Position numbers and translations under genes: made by a program
Part shown: positions 33,552 to 44,119 of the stretch, piece by piece
How the letters are laid out: each line of letters begins with the position of its first letter
Numbering within the stretch: the stretch's first letter is position 1
NCBI RefSeq assembly: GCF_914767665.1
Contig: NC_059501.1
Span: forward strand, 9,116,501 to 9,180,500
DNA length: 64,000 nucleotides
From: Harmonia axyridis
Lineage: Eukaryota > Arthropoda > Insecta > Coleoptera > Coccinellidae
Direction of reading: 5' to 3'
The notes under the pieces: model-generated
Database searches by the model: none
What the model was told of the DNA's origin: nothing
What the model saw: only the letters and a program-made list of their open reading frames with translations

Positions 33552-33616
33552 CATATACATGGAATTTTTGACAGGAGGGAAATATTCACTATTATTTGAA
33601 TTTGCTCTACTGAAGC

Positions 33617-33660
33617 AGCTTTTTTTGAGATTCTACCACTGCAGAATCTCAAAAAAAGCT
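33617..33660. repeat. Perfect hairpin, 18-bp arms
   Basis: AGCTTTTTTTGAGATTCT at 33617-33634 is followed by an 8-base loop (ACCACTGC) and its exact inverse at 33643-33660. The arm ends in a run of T, but no transcription unit is visible that would make it a terminator. Confidence 0.9.
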
Positions 33661-34754
33661 GAGGAAAAACGATTAGTGAAACTTTGGCAGATCACAAGGA
33701 AACCAAGTGGTTTAAACCCCTCCTTTTTTTATTTTTGTATTGTCCCTGATAATTCATTGCGTAATAGTGGTTTTATGCTTTTTGGAAGACTTTTAGTCCA
33801 CAGAATGTTCCTACTCACTATTTGGTAACTCTGTGCAACAGCCTTTGCACTACTTAAAAGTTTTTCGTATTTTAGATTTTTCATTCTACAAATTCTATAA
33901 CGGAAACAATAAATTTCAGGGTGAATCACAGAAATTGTAACCTTGAACGATTCTGAGAATTTTTTAATATTAGGGTGAATCTGTAGTACTAAGCAGAAAA
34001 AAAAAAATGTCTATTACACAAAAGGAAACGTCTCGAATTCTACAAACACGAACAGAAGATAACGCGAAAAATGGATTAACAAGACAATCTTCGGAAAACA
34101 TTTTCCGCTTCGAAGAGAAACCATCAAATCATAATCAACCCTGGCCGATATCTAATCCCGGAGGATCGAGTGTCCAGACAAACACAGCTTGCGTTTCAAT
34201 AACGTCGATCCTCTTCAGGATGCAGGTCACACGTAGACGTATCACGGATAGAGAGAGTCGATGCGAACACGAAAAACATGTTTTCACAACGGGATTGCAT
34301 CATGGGCGTTCGTGTCAATAAATAGGGGTCGCGTTCCGACCCTTTTTTTCACAGAAGGTACGGCAATAAAAAGACCGATGAGGCGTGTTCAATTAAATCG
34401 AGTTGGCGACCGACAGATTCTCAAATAAAAATGGACAATAATCCTCGATTGAAATTTCGGTCTGCTGCTACCGGAGAGAATTACGGCGTACGGGAGAACA
34501 CAATGAAAAGGTAGTTTCCGACGTGTCACAGGGCGTTTTTCGCGTAATCGAGTTGACATTTCCGTGTCCGTGGTGCAACTGGGAAGATTCAATTAATCTC
34601 TTTGAGAACTGAACGGAAAATTCCAGAAATGTTTTCACTAGTAGCACATTATGATAGACAGTGGGTTCAATTAGAAGTAGGAACTAGAGCATTCAGAAAT
34701 GAAAAGGAGTTATCAGTTGTAATATCACAAGAGCATTGACAATATTCGATTAAA
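33661..34754. other. No gene seen; GC-richer island 34150-34600
   Basis: The plus-strand frame 34007-34321 (104 residues) and the minus-strand frame 34389-34592 lack recognisable motifs. The island resembles other GC-rich stretches of the window. Confidence 0.35.
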
Positions 34755-34870
34755 CAGCGATTGACGAGACGAGGTTAGCGAAACATCACAACTCGAGCGC
34801 AACTCGATAGGTGTTTCGCGAACTACGTCGAGTCGATTTCGTATAATCGAAATATATTATCTATGCTCGA
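34755..34870 (+). repeat. Hairpin-bearing dispersed repeat, copy 1 (partner 56783-56895)
   Basis: Aligns in the same orientation with 56783-56895. Both contain an imperfect stem from TTAGCGAAACATC or TTCGCGAAACATC to GTGTTTCGCGAACTACGTCG or its diverged form, then TTCGTATAATC, AATATATT and CTATGCT. Family unknown. Confidence 0.75.
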
Positions 34871-34904
34871 GTTTGTATTCATTACAATTATGTAACGAAT
34901 AACT

Positions 34905-34975
34905 TATACATTTCTGAAATAATGTACTGATCGCCCAACTGCAAGCATTTTCGTGATATACATAGTCAAATCAAT
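34905..34975. repeat. Repeat copy 1; copy 2 is split by the 35.4-37.9 kb retrotransposon
   Basis: ATTTCTGAAATAATGTACTG (34910-34930) recurs at 35356-35376 just left of the retrotransposon tail. The continuation GCAAGCATTTTCGTGAT, CATAGTC and AATCAATCAAT recurs at 37890-37925 just right of its 5' end. This copy is therefore the uninterrupted version of the insertion site. Confidence 0.75.
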
Positions 34976-35355
34976 CAATTAAATGATTCAATTTTTTAAG
35001 TGTTAGGTATGGAAAATTTTACGAAAATTACGACAAAAAATTTTTCAGGTGAGATCGAAATTCGGCTAATCCGGAATCGTCAATTCTGGCTCCGCTCACC
35101 GATTTTGCGTGTAGAGCTCACGGTTTTGAGAAAATTTGAACTCGAAATTTGGGAAAAAATTTAATTTCCCTACAAAAATTGTTATATCTCCGGAATTATT
35201 CGTCACAAACCCCTCAATTAACAACGCTCTTCAAACATCAAGTTCCGATCTAAAACATACTGAGGTTTCAAAGGCGTAGCTCACGTCCAGGAGAAGTTGC
35301 AGCCTCGGGAATATTATCAATTTTTTTCTTGAAAATTTAAGATTTTTACTTATAA
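34976..35355. other. Spacer, no gene seen
   Basis: Lies between the two copies of the repeat that hosts the retrotransposon. No motif. Confidence 0.4.
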
Positions 35356-35460
35356 TTTCTGAAATAATGTACTGATTATAATAATAATAATAATAATAAT
35401 AATAGTTTATTAATCCTGTAAAACAAACAAGTGCATAGGACAAGTCAGCAAAAAACATAA

Positions 35461-37644
35461 TTAACCAGTTTCAAATGAGTCACAAAGATAATCATTTACA
35501 CAATAATAACATTTTTTCAACATCAATGCTTTAACAACTTTCTTACATTTATTTACATTAAGAGATTTTATATAATCTGGCACATGGTTATACAATTTTA
35601 TACATTGATATAATGGAGATTTTTCAAATTTACTAGTTCTATGCTTAGGTATAAATAATGTTCCCTCATTTCTTGTATTATAACCATGAAAACTAGAAAG
35701 TTTTTTTATTTTGTTTTCGTTCTCCTTAGTATAGATAAGACATTTGAGAATGAAAATAGAAGGCAATGTGAGAATGTCATTTTCCAAGAACAAACTCTTG
35801 CAAGAAGTACGTGGACCCACCCTGAAAATCATGCGCAAGATTCTCTTCTGCAATATAAAAACTCTACTGGCTCCAGATGAGCTCCCCCACAGAAGAATAT
35901 TGTAAGACAAGTGGGAATAGACCAGGCTATAATAAATATTAAGCAGTGACCCCAGAGGTACTGAATCTCTGACCCTACAAATTGCATAAAATGAACTATT
36001 AAGTTGTTTGCACAAAACATCAACGTGCAAACCCCACCCCAAATTTTCGTCAATATGGATGCCCAGAAACTTGGTGCAATTTTTTGCTGTTATGGTATTA
36101 TCTAGATGACGAATGACCAAGCTACGATCACTTTCTCCGATCGAGAAATGAATAATTACAGTTTTGTCAACATTGACCATCAAATTATTGGTTCGACACC
36201 ACATTACAAAGGAATTCAGTAAAAGCTCGCACAACCTATGCAGCTCCAGAAATGTGGGGGCTGAGATGGCTACTGAGGTGTCATCAGCAAATAAAGCCAA
36301 TTTGATTCCATCCACTGATGACTGTAAGCCCTGATAGGTACACAAGTTAATTACCATTTCTCTTAAATTTACTGGTAGGTCATTGACAAATAGTAAAAAA
36401 AGCAATGGCCCCAGAACAGATCCCTGAGGCACACCCATACCTAACTCATGCTCGCCAGACAAATGGTCCTGAACCCTTACACGCATAAATCTACCCTGCA
36501 GATAAGTGCCGAGCCAGTCTAAAAATATTCCTCTGAAACCAAGATTATAACATTTGTCAATAATAAATCCAAAAGGCAGACTATCGAAAGCTCGAGACAA
36601 GTCAAAAAATATACCAGCGACAAATAAGCCAGTGTCGAGACATTCATAAACAAACTCAATAAAATGAATCGCTGCCGTCTGAGTTGATCGGCCAGTTCTG
36701 AAACCGTGTTGAGCGCTATCTAGTATATTGAATTCATCAAGATATTTCATCATTCTATTAAATACAATTCTCTCGAAAACCTTAGAGAATACACTCAGAA
36801 TGGAGATGGGCCTATAATTCTCAATATCATGAACATCATTTTTTTTTAAAATAGGTATAACAATGGCCTTTTTAAGAAGGGAAGGAAATACGCCCGTGCT
36901 TATTGATAAATTTATACAATGGGCAAAGTGCCGATCAATGTCAGGACCTATCAATTTCAGAATTCTGGCGGAAATTGAATCAGTACCTATACATTTTTTG
37001 TTTTTTAGAGAATTAATTACATCAACCACCTCATGATTCATTACAGGATAAAAGAAGAAGTTGAAATTCAAAATACAAGACGTGGTACATGACATAGATA
37101 GTGAATTTCTATAATAATTTCTGAGAGTAGCTTCAGTTACTGTGGAGAAATGTTCCGCAAAAATTTCAGCTAGTTCATCAGCTTCACGATGCGGAACATT
37201 GTCAACAATAAGAACCATAGATTCTTTCTTCTCAGTCTTTCGGCCAGTTAACGTATTCACCATCGCCCACAAAGTTTTATTCTTATTATCTGATTTTTCA
37301 ATAATGTCACTATGATATTTGAGCTTTGAATTCTTTATGAGGGACTTATAAGAATATTTGGCGTTTCTATACAAATTATAAGTAGATTGATTTCTAATAT
37401 TCGTATGCAACCAATAGATATCCTTCAACTCTCGTTTAGCAGAGATGATTTCCGGAGTAATCCATTTTTTGCGATCATGAATTTGTTTAGTCCTTCTTAT
37501 TAATGGACAACATGTATCATAAGTATTCTGAATAATACCGACAAAAGCTTTGAAACATTCATCAACATGTGTGCGTTCATATATTTCATAGAAATCATTC
37601 ATGGATATCCGAAAAGTAAACTCATCAAGATTTTGCCTACTCAT
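35461..37644 (-). CDS. Non-LTR retrotransposon reverse transcriptase, long open frame
   Basis: 727 residues without a stop. Motifs in order: NYRPISILSVFSKVFER (about residue 280), GIFFDLSRAFDSLPF (catalytic Asp block, about 345), GMGVPQGSVLGPLLFLLFVN (about 410), and LFADDTS (F452 A453 D454 D455, catalytic pair). The thumb follows (FLGIHIDENLGW, SLVYSHLSYNILLWG). The leading 200 residues are the linker between endonuclease and RT (WITPEIISAKRELKDIYW). No RNase H domain follows. The Met used here is not a true start: the frame is open further upstream into the endonuclease. The enzyme copies element RNA at nicked chromosomal DNA. It looks catalytically intact, but without endonuclease N-terminus or promoter it should be inert. 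Confidence 0.9.
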   Translation of the reverse strand: MSRQNLDEFTFRISMNDFYEIYERTHVDECFKAFVGIIQNTYDTCCPLIRRTKQIHDRKKWITPEIISAKRELKDIYWLHTNIRNQSTYNLYRNAKYSYKSLIKNSKLKYHSDIIEKSDNKNKTLWAMVNTLTGRKTEKKESMVLIVDNVPHREADELAEIFAEHFSTVTEATLRNYYRNSLSMSCTTSCILNFNFFFYPVMNHEVVDVINSLKNKKCIGTDSISARILKLIGPDIDRHFAHCINLSISTGVFPSLLKKAIVIPILKKNDVHDIENYRPISILSVFSKVFERIVFNRMMKYLDEFNILDSAQHGFRTGRSTQTAAIHFIEFVYECLDTGLFVAGIFFDLSRAFDSLPFGFIIDKCYNLGFRGIFLDWLGTYLQGRFMRVRVQDHLSGEHELGMGVPQGSVLGPLLFLLFVNDLPVNLREMVINLCTYQGLQSSVDGIKLALFADDTSVAISAPTFLELHRLCELLLNSFVMWCRTNNLMVNVDKTVIIHFSIGESDRSLVIRHLDNTITAKNCTKFLGIHIDENLGWGLHVDVLCKQLNSSFYAICRVRDSVPLGSLLNIYYSLVYSHLSYNILLWGSSSGASRVFILQKRILRMIFRVGPRTSCKSLFLENDILTLPSIFILKCLIYTKENENKIKKLSSFHGYNTRNEGTLFIPKHRTSKFEKSPLYQCIKLYNHVPDYIKSLNVNKCKKVVKALMLKKCYYCVNDYLCDSFETG

Positions 37645-37885
37645 ATCCCTGACTAGTTGATTGTTATTAGTTGATAGAGGCTCATCAATGACATTCAGAT
37701 CAGCGAGAAAGTCCAGAGATATTACTCGATGATCACTAAAAAAACCTCAGTCGTACAATCAGACAGGTTAGCATTTGTTAATATATAATCAACCTTTGAA
37801 ATTGATACATGGCCAGTTACGTTTGTAAATATTCTTGTTGGGACCTTAGATGTTATATTTAAATTGGGCAAGCACTGCTTGCCCA
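37645..37885 (-). pseudogene. C-terminal piece of the element's endonuclease, frameshifted
   Basis: Upstream of the RT frame the minus strand reads PTRIFTNVTGHVSISKVDYI (37780-37850), then LSDCTTEVF, and in a second frame FFSDHRVISLDFLADL leading into the RT frame. This is the end of an apurinic-type endonuclease domain with its Ser-Asp-His catalytic box. A seven-T run (minus strand, at about 37738-37744) separates the two frames, so a single-base loss disrupts the join. The N-terminal two thirds of the domain are missing. Confidence 0.8.
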
Positions 37886-37922
37886 AGTGCAAGCATTTTG
37901 GTGATGAACATAGTCGAATCAA

Positions 37923-39536
37923 TCAATAAAATCAAAACACTAGTACGATTTTTGGTTTATTTACCTTTAATTGCTACTCGTTAGATCGTTAGTTCTTATT
38001 TAGAATTAGACTCTATTTGAAATGCTATAGCCTTTTCGAAGCGAAACTCTGCCAAAAAAGATTCTCCTACTCATTTCCTTTCCGCAGCTTCCAATCTTTC
38101 AGTTTTTTGCGCCTTGATATAAAATTCTTCAATACCTCAATCTCGAACACTTCTCCATTATCAAGTCAATGTTGCATTCATTCAATTCTTCAAATACACA
38201 CTGTATCACGAATTTCTTTTGTGTACTCCTCTCATTTCTTCATACTGATGATGTTGACTATAATGAACAAAAAACGAATACAACTAAACTAAAAATATCT
38301 CAGTATTTTAAGTGATATTTTCGGCTGGTATTGGAAAAGATTGATCGAGCTGAGTTATTCGAAAGCACCTAAAAGAAGTAGTGCCGGTTTTTGGTATGGT
38401 ATAAATATTTTAGTATCTGAATTCCTAAATAAAATGCGTTACCTGATGAAATTTGAGTTGTGTAATGAGTTCCATTACGTAATGCAAATGGACCGAATTC
38501 AGTTGTGAAATAGCTCCAAAATGAATCAATCGTAGATGAAAAATATATCCATATTCATTTGGAATAGCTCGGCGACCAAAACGAGCCAAGATGAGAATCC
38601 CAAACCAGCCTCTGAACTCTGGAAGGAAGTAGTTGTGACAAAGCGTCGAACTTCCCTGCCTCCGCCTCCATATTTTTACATAATGCAGGAAGGAAAACTA
38701 CAAAATTCATTCTGACGTTGTATAAGACCATTAAAGAATTGGAACATTTCCGAGTAAATAGATACGGAAACTCCTGAATTGCTTTCTGTCCCTATTTTTG
38801 TCCAGACAAATAAATTTTCACGGGAATGAGTTCAATATTTTCAACGCCGTCTGGGGTGTTGTGGAAGCGGGTATATTATCTCATATTTTCATTGTTTCGA
38901 GCAATGAGCGGAATTAGCATCCGTGGAAGGGATGAATTTTTATTAGCTCCAAAGTTGAGGATTCGGGGAGAGAACACGATTGAATTTTTTTCCTTTTGTC
39001 CGGATGGAAATTAAATTGCATTGAAAACAGACAACAATGAGATCCTACGCATCAAGATAGGATGAGGAGTTGAAAAATAATGTTTGGCGGGTATTCTCTG
39101 CCAACTTTTATGGTTCGCCCTCTTTTGGGGGATAAGGCAAATCAGTGATCCCTGCTTTATACACCTACTATTACCAAAGTGAAGTGGTGACTTTGGTTTT
39201 ATTTCCTTAGCGTTGCCGTTTTTCCGAGAATCATGCAGCCTTCGGCGCCATCTATCGAGTTAGCAAAGAGCAACCACAAATATCTGCAGTATTTCCATAT
39301 GAAACTACAAGTGAATTTTTTTGAAATATTTCAATGATTTCAATTTGACTCGATTATTATTATTGTTGAAAAAAATTAAGGATTTGAGGAAAATTATTTT
39401 TTATTCAGAATCCCCATGAAAAAAGCAGTGAATCCATAAAAATATATATTTCTCGTTCCGGGCCTGAACTGCAGATTAATAATTATTTTCTTGGAATTTT
39501 CATGAAAATCTATGGAATGAGCATTCAAAAGTTATA
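37923..39536. other. No gene seen
   Basis: AT-rich, short frames only. Near 39244 the sequence GGCGCCATCTATCGAG contains, on the minus strand, AGATGGCGCC, which fits the core of an insect CTCF site. I see no other signal. Confidence 0.4.
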
Positions 39537-39648
39537 ACGGGTGTTTTTTTCGAGGTATATAACTTTGAGTTGGCATTTCTGTTCAAGATGGCGACCGATT
39601 TAACAGCTGTCAAGTGATTTATTCTCAGTTTGGTTTGTCAATTCATCA

Positions 39649-40074
39649 TGAATAGACTCACGCCTGAACAACGCTTGCAAATAGTGCAATTTTATTCCGA
39701 AAATAATGGTTATGTGCGGAAAACGTATCGCGCAATACGTCCATTTTATTTTGTTTAGCGATGAAGCGCACTTCTGGTTGATTGGCTACGTCAACAAACA
39801 AAACTGCCGCTAAGTGAAGTTTATCCTCAAGTGTATGTCGAAACACCGTTACATCCAGAAAAACTGACTGTTTGGTGCGCTTTATGGGCTGGTGGAATCA
39901 TTGGTCCGTACTTCTTCAAAAACGATGATGGCCAGAACGTTACGGTCAATGGTGATCGGTATAAAGCCATGATTACTGACTTTTTCATTTCTGAATTGAA
40001 CAACCATGATGTCAAGGAGCTGTGGTTCCAACAAGACGGCGCAACATGTCACACAGCTCGTGCCACAATCGATT

Positions 40075-40108
<34 letters not shown>

Positions 40109-40917
40109 TTTTGAGAAAGAGCAAATACAAAATATTAATTTCAAACAATCAAGCATATGTGTCGATGAATCTCAGTATTAGCAGAGGAAATGTAACGGGG
40201 CATCATACATTTCAACGTATGATACAAGAGAACAGATAAAAACCTCAGCAAAAACTCTGTCTCCCCGTATCGGTGTAGTGACTGGTTTGTGTAAACGTTT
40301 ACAGAATAAGCTGACATAATTTATATTGAAGGACTTCCTCTTCAACCAAAACAAAATTTCCTTTATCCTCTCTTTTCGGTTGACGACTCTATAATTTCCA
40401 ATTGGATCCTAAAACAAAAAGAAAAGAAGCAGAAAGGAGTACTAAATATTAGTTTTCATTATATCGATTTGAAGTTAACTACCCATTCTAAAAAAGAATC
40501 TGAAACTGAATGGATAGCTTGGAAACCATCATGAAATTTATAAATCGGACAATCATTCACCAAGTGGTCAATGGTCTCTTCTACACCACACTCACATAGT
40601 GGGCTATCAATAGAAAGACACGTTTGGTGACCGCCTAATTGCACGTTTTGGACCTGTGAATTGGCCTCCATGATCTTGTGATTTAACACCGCTAGAATAC
40701 TTTCTGTGGGGTTATGTAAAGTCATTGGTCTATGGGGATAAGCCACAAACCGTTGACAACATTCGCCGTGTTATTGCCGATATACAGCCACAAATGTTGG
40801 AAAAAGTCATCGAAAATTGGACGTCCAGATTGGACTACATCCGAGCCAGCCGTGGCAGTCATATGCCAGAAATCATTCGAAATGTAATGCTACAAGATTA
40901 TCTTGCGGATAAATAAA
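39649..40917 (+). pseudogene. Transposase of the Tc/mariner-superfamily element, disrupted
   Basis: Pieces in order: MNRLTPEQRLQIVQFYSENN and VRKTYRAIRPF (N-terminal DNA-binding helices, 39649-39745), then directly LFSDEAHFWLIGYVNKQNC (first catalytic Asp region, 39755-39812), a frameshift, LTVWCALWAGGIIGPYFFKN and ELWFQQDGATCHTARATIDL (second Asp, 39860-40075), then after the inserted retroelement YFLWGYVKSLVYGDKPQTVD and NWTSRLDYIRASRGSHMPEI (40692-40890). The middle N-terminal part and the segment with the third acidic residue are deleted. The C-terminus is shifted so that it reads through to 40917. Confidence 0.85.
40076..40690 (-). mobile_element. Non-LTR retroelement 3' fragment inside the transposase
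   Basis: Left edge is a TA repeat (40076-40105), then a 220-base stretch shared with 4432-4660. On the right the minus strand encodes QTCLSIDSPLCECGVEETID followed by HLVNDCPIY (40459-40630), the Cys-x-Cys...His...Cys zinc-binding tail common after the reverse transcriptase or RNase H of non-LTR elements. It replaced part of the transposase at its insertion point. Confidence 0.75.
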
Positions 40918-40990
40918 ATTCATGTCAATCGAATAATCCATCGTTGTTTTATTGCAATTTAAAGTTCTATAGCTCTAAAAAAACACCCTT

Positions 40991-42165
40991 TACAAGGCAT
41001 AAAACACCCATTATCTTATAAGTGAATATGCTTGTTCATACTTCAGACTATTGAAATTATCCTTCATTCGCACTGAAAGGATATTTTATCAAGTCATGAA
41101 TTCCTATCATAGAGAAAGAAATCCTTCCAAAACCAGTCTCCTCTTCAAGAATTTCTTCTCATAGATGGTCATTTTTCAATCTACAGAAATGTTTTGGCCT
41201 TTTACGGCATGATTTAATAGCTTCCTTGTTTTCTCCGGTTCAGTAGTGTATGAAAATCCATACCAAGGAGAATTCCGTTATAACCGCGTAGTTTGTAGGG
41301 TTTAGAGAACATAAATATTATTGTTCGCAATGAAATGATTGATACTGTGCCATCCGTATATTCGGCTTCATTGGTACGTCGGAACGAAAAGCTATTCAGC
41401 GTAATGTTTCGAATTACAACTCGATAAACTCTAATTGAATTGGTAAATAAATTCGGCTATCATTCTCAATTCCATAATATTAGATTTGGATGTTCGCATG
41501 AGCTGCAATAAATGCTGGAAATAGGAAAATTCACGACCGGATGCGATAACAACGGAAAATCCCAATTCAAATCAATGTTTACGATTGGATGCTGGGTTTT
41601 GCGAAGTGAACTAGTGGGTGAAGGGTATGCGGATATGGAAAAGGTTGCGAAGGGTATTTTCAGAGGAAAATGTTGTAAATAAAATCCATAACTACTTGGT
41701 AACCTGTCCAAGTTCACCGTCAACGATACAGTTCAACTCAACTTTCGAATTTATTCATCCAATCTTTCATACATGAATATATGAAAAATATAAAGGAACA
41801 GCAACACGCAGTCTGAGCAACAATACTAGTATACTGCAATATCCTACGTTAATTACAAATGAATTATACATTTTCTTGAGAAAACGAAAAATGAATCAAA
41901 CAACTCGAAGAAAACATCAGACAAAAAAAACTCTTTTTCAAGAAAACCTTTTTTAGATCATTAAAATAATCTACTATGTACCTACGCTTTGCGTCGTCGG
42001 CTTTTATGCATTTCACTTCACAAGTAAAATATCACTCTTATATCAACCAGACGTAGATTCTACAATTTTGGGCTTTAATATGACTGTGTTGAAAACTTGT
42101 CTTACAGAAAAACGGTACCATCAAATGTTCTTTTCTGACTTGTGTAGTGAAATAACAATGCTGTA
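40991..42165. other. No gene seen
   Basis: AT-rich. The minus-strand frame at 41466-41723 has no motif. Confidence 0.4.
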
Positions 42166-42169
42166 TCTT

Positions 42170-42520
42170 CGTCTTATATCTCCCAACGTTTCAAGTCCAT
42201 ACCTCAGAATCGACAACACCAACTAGAATCATACACTCGAAAACACAATCTTCGAGAGAGAACATCTCTTAAATCATAAGAAACATATAAAAGACATTTC
42301 ATCCTCTCAACAATTGACTTAGATGTTGATCAACATGAACACCAAGATATTTTATTGGGTCTGCCCTCTCTACCGTTAGACATGTACAGTTTGGTTGTCC
42401 ACATCCACTTCTGTATATTGCTAATCTCTGGAATCTCGGCTGTCCACTAGCTGTGGGAGAAAAAAAAAACTTTTTTTTACTTACTATAAAAAACCAGTTA
42501 TCTAAGATGTCATACACTAG
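42170..42520 (-). pseudogene. Non-LTR reverse transcriptase thumb fragment
   Basis: The minus strand reads CGQPNCTCLTVERADPIKYL followed by GVHVDQHLS, closely parallel to SSCNCPCIEKVDHVKYLGIF and IDQHLRW in the element at 52072-53631. After frame changes EMSFICFL and VLSILRYGLETLG correspond to GMFHTFYNL and VVSILRYGVVIWG. So it is a decayed member of the same or a sister family. Confidence 0.8.
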
Positions 42521-43535
42521 TGTGTTAACATCAATCGATATTGTAAACTGTAAGTGTATGTTGTATAAATGGGATGTTTACCTATAAACAAAATATGATT
42601 CACAAAGTAAAAACAATTTCTTGGACATTTTTCATTGTCAGATATTTACCAGTCGACTTGTATCTCCCTAGGAACACTCTGACAAAACCACTCGAGAATT
42701 AATATTTCAAAGCCATCTGATGCCGTATACAATGAATCCAACAACAGTGAAATATGACGCGAATGTTTTCGTACGATCTTTTTGCCAGAGGAAAAAGTAA
42801 ACTGCGATGTTGTCATTTCCGAATCGAGAACGCCGTCGACTTCATGTGAAATTTAACGTGTTATCATTGAATTTGCGACTCGAGGGAGTGGACGCAAAAA
42901 TAACCTTCTTGTAATGCATACGATGCCAGTGTAGGTAATGCGAACTTCTACCCGTATGTGAATACATTTGAATAACTATGCGATAGTTGCGGGTGTAATC
43001 TGAGAATCGAGTCGACTTCTTCGAATGCCAGCTTAACTGATATTCGATAGTTGCGACACATAAAAGTAACGTTTTATAACAGCCATTGGAGAATGATAAC
43101 ATTGGAACGTTGCATTCAGCTTACAGCTCATGAACTTTAGTTCGGATGTGGACAGATATTTGTTGAGCTCTAGTCTACATCTTGGATAATTATGAGTTTA
43201 CGATGGTCATATTTTCGTAACTACATTCGTAGGAACTTACAGAATATTTTAGCTCTAAGTAAAATGATCACAATCATAACATCAATCCAAGATTGACTAG
43301 GCCAGAGGTACGGTGCAAAATAGTAGCCTATCAAGTGTCAAGTGTCAAGTGAAAGTCAGAGCAGTGATCAGCTATGGCCAGACCAGTGAAAACAACCTAT
43401 GAGAGGTCTTTCAAGATGAGCTACCTGCGAAGACAACCAGTTTTTGATTCACCTGTTCCACATCAGAAGTATGTACATCAAAATGATTTGTTTGCCATTT
43501 GAAATGCTCGTTAGAAACATGTGAGAGCTAGGATA
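42521..43535. other. No gene seen
   Basis: Contains a short tandem TCAAGTG run near 43330. No coding motif. Confidence 0.4.
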
Positions 43536-43539
43536 GCAG

Positions 43540-44117
43540 TACTTTACTATGGGTACCGAGGCATTGTGGTATAAAAGTTATTGAAAGAAACGATGAACTT
43601 GCAAAAAGGTCATCAAGGTTGACACCTGTTGGTCCTGAGCCCATCTGTCGGCTTGGAAAATAAAATCCCACTACAAGGCAGCAGTCCAACAATGAGATAG
43701 GGTCAATGGGAAAACCCTTTGGAGAAATACTCCGGGTCTTGCTCAGGCAAAGATATTTGTGGTGCTTTCTCCAACATATACCAGAAAGCTCCTAATGCAA
43801 CCAGGAGCTGAGCTGCTGGCAATGGTTGGATTGCTGACAGGACATTGTCGGTGCAAAATACTTTTGTACCGTATGGGTAAGTCAGCAGATGAGATCTGCA
43901 GACTATGTAGAAAGGAAGTAGAAACAGCCGAATACATAGGTTTTATCTTCGTCATTACACATGGTGTGCAAATGCCAGGGAATGACAGGTCTAAGAACTA
44001 CTCATATGGAAACTTGGCTTATCAGGGAATATCGTGCAGTTGGTTTAAGATTTGCAAGGAACATATTAATTCGGGCATTAAGGATTGGGCGAATGAATTG
44101 TTCACAGAGATGCCACA
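43540..44117 (+). pseudogene. Non-LTR retrotransposon RNase H and C-terminal zinc tail
   Basis: WVPRHCGIKVIERNDELAKR (RNase H end, from about 43552), a frame change, then an open frame from 43759 with VLSPTYTRKLLMQPGAELLA, LLTGHCRCKILLYRM and SADEICRLCRKEVETAEYI. This is the same family as 17340-18400 and 29240-30097, and this copy holds the longest intact tail. A later frame change leads into CQGMTGLRTTHMETWLI. Confidence 0.8.
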
Positions 44118-44119
44118 TT

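Larger units (their letters stand above)
35377..37886 (-). mobile_element. 5'-truncated non-LTR retrotransposon (Jockey/CR1-like)
   Basis: The minus-strand element ends at its 3' side in AATAAAC followed by an ATT repeat (35377-35410). Its 5' side stops inside the endonuclease coding region near 37886, next to a small palindrome (TTGGGCAAGCACTGCTTGCC, from 37864). It interrupts a repeat whose intact copy is at 34905-34975. No clear target duplication was found. The truncation is the usual result of incomplete target-primed reverse transcription. Confidence 0.85.
39537..40990 (+). mobile_element. Tc/mariner-superfamily transposon with nested retroelement
   Basis: The ends are inverted repeats: GGGTGTTTTTTTCGAGGTAT from 39539 and, inverted from 40988, GGGTGTTTTTTTAGAGCTAT, followed on both sides by ACTTTGA or ACTTTAA and TTG. 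TA dinucleotides at 39535-39536 and 40991-40992 are the expected target duplication. The transposase is broken by an internal deletion near 39745 and by an insertion at about 40076-40690. A related copy enters the window's right edge at 63685-64000. Confidence 0.9.

Noticed and set aside
33617..33660. Rho-independent-style terminator
   Set aside because: The window is eukaryotic and no transcript ends there; it is a simple perfect hairpin.
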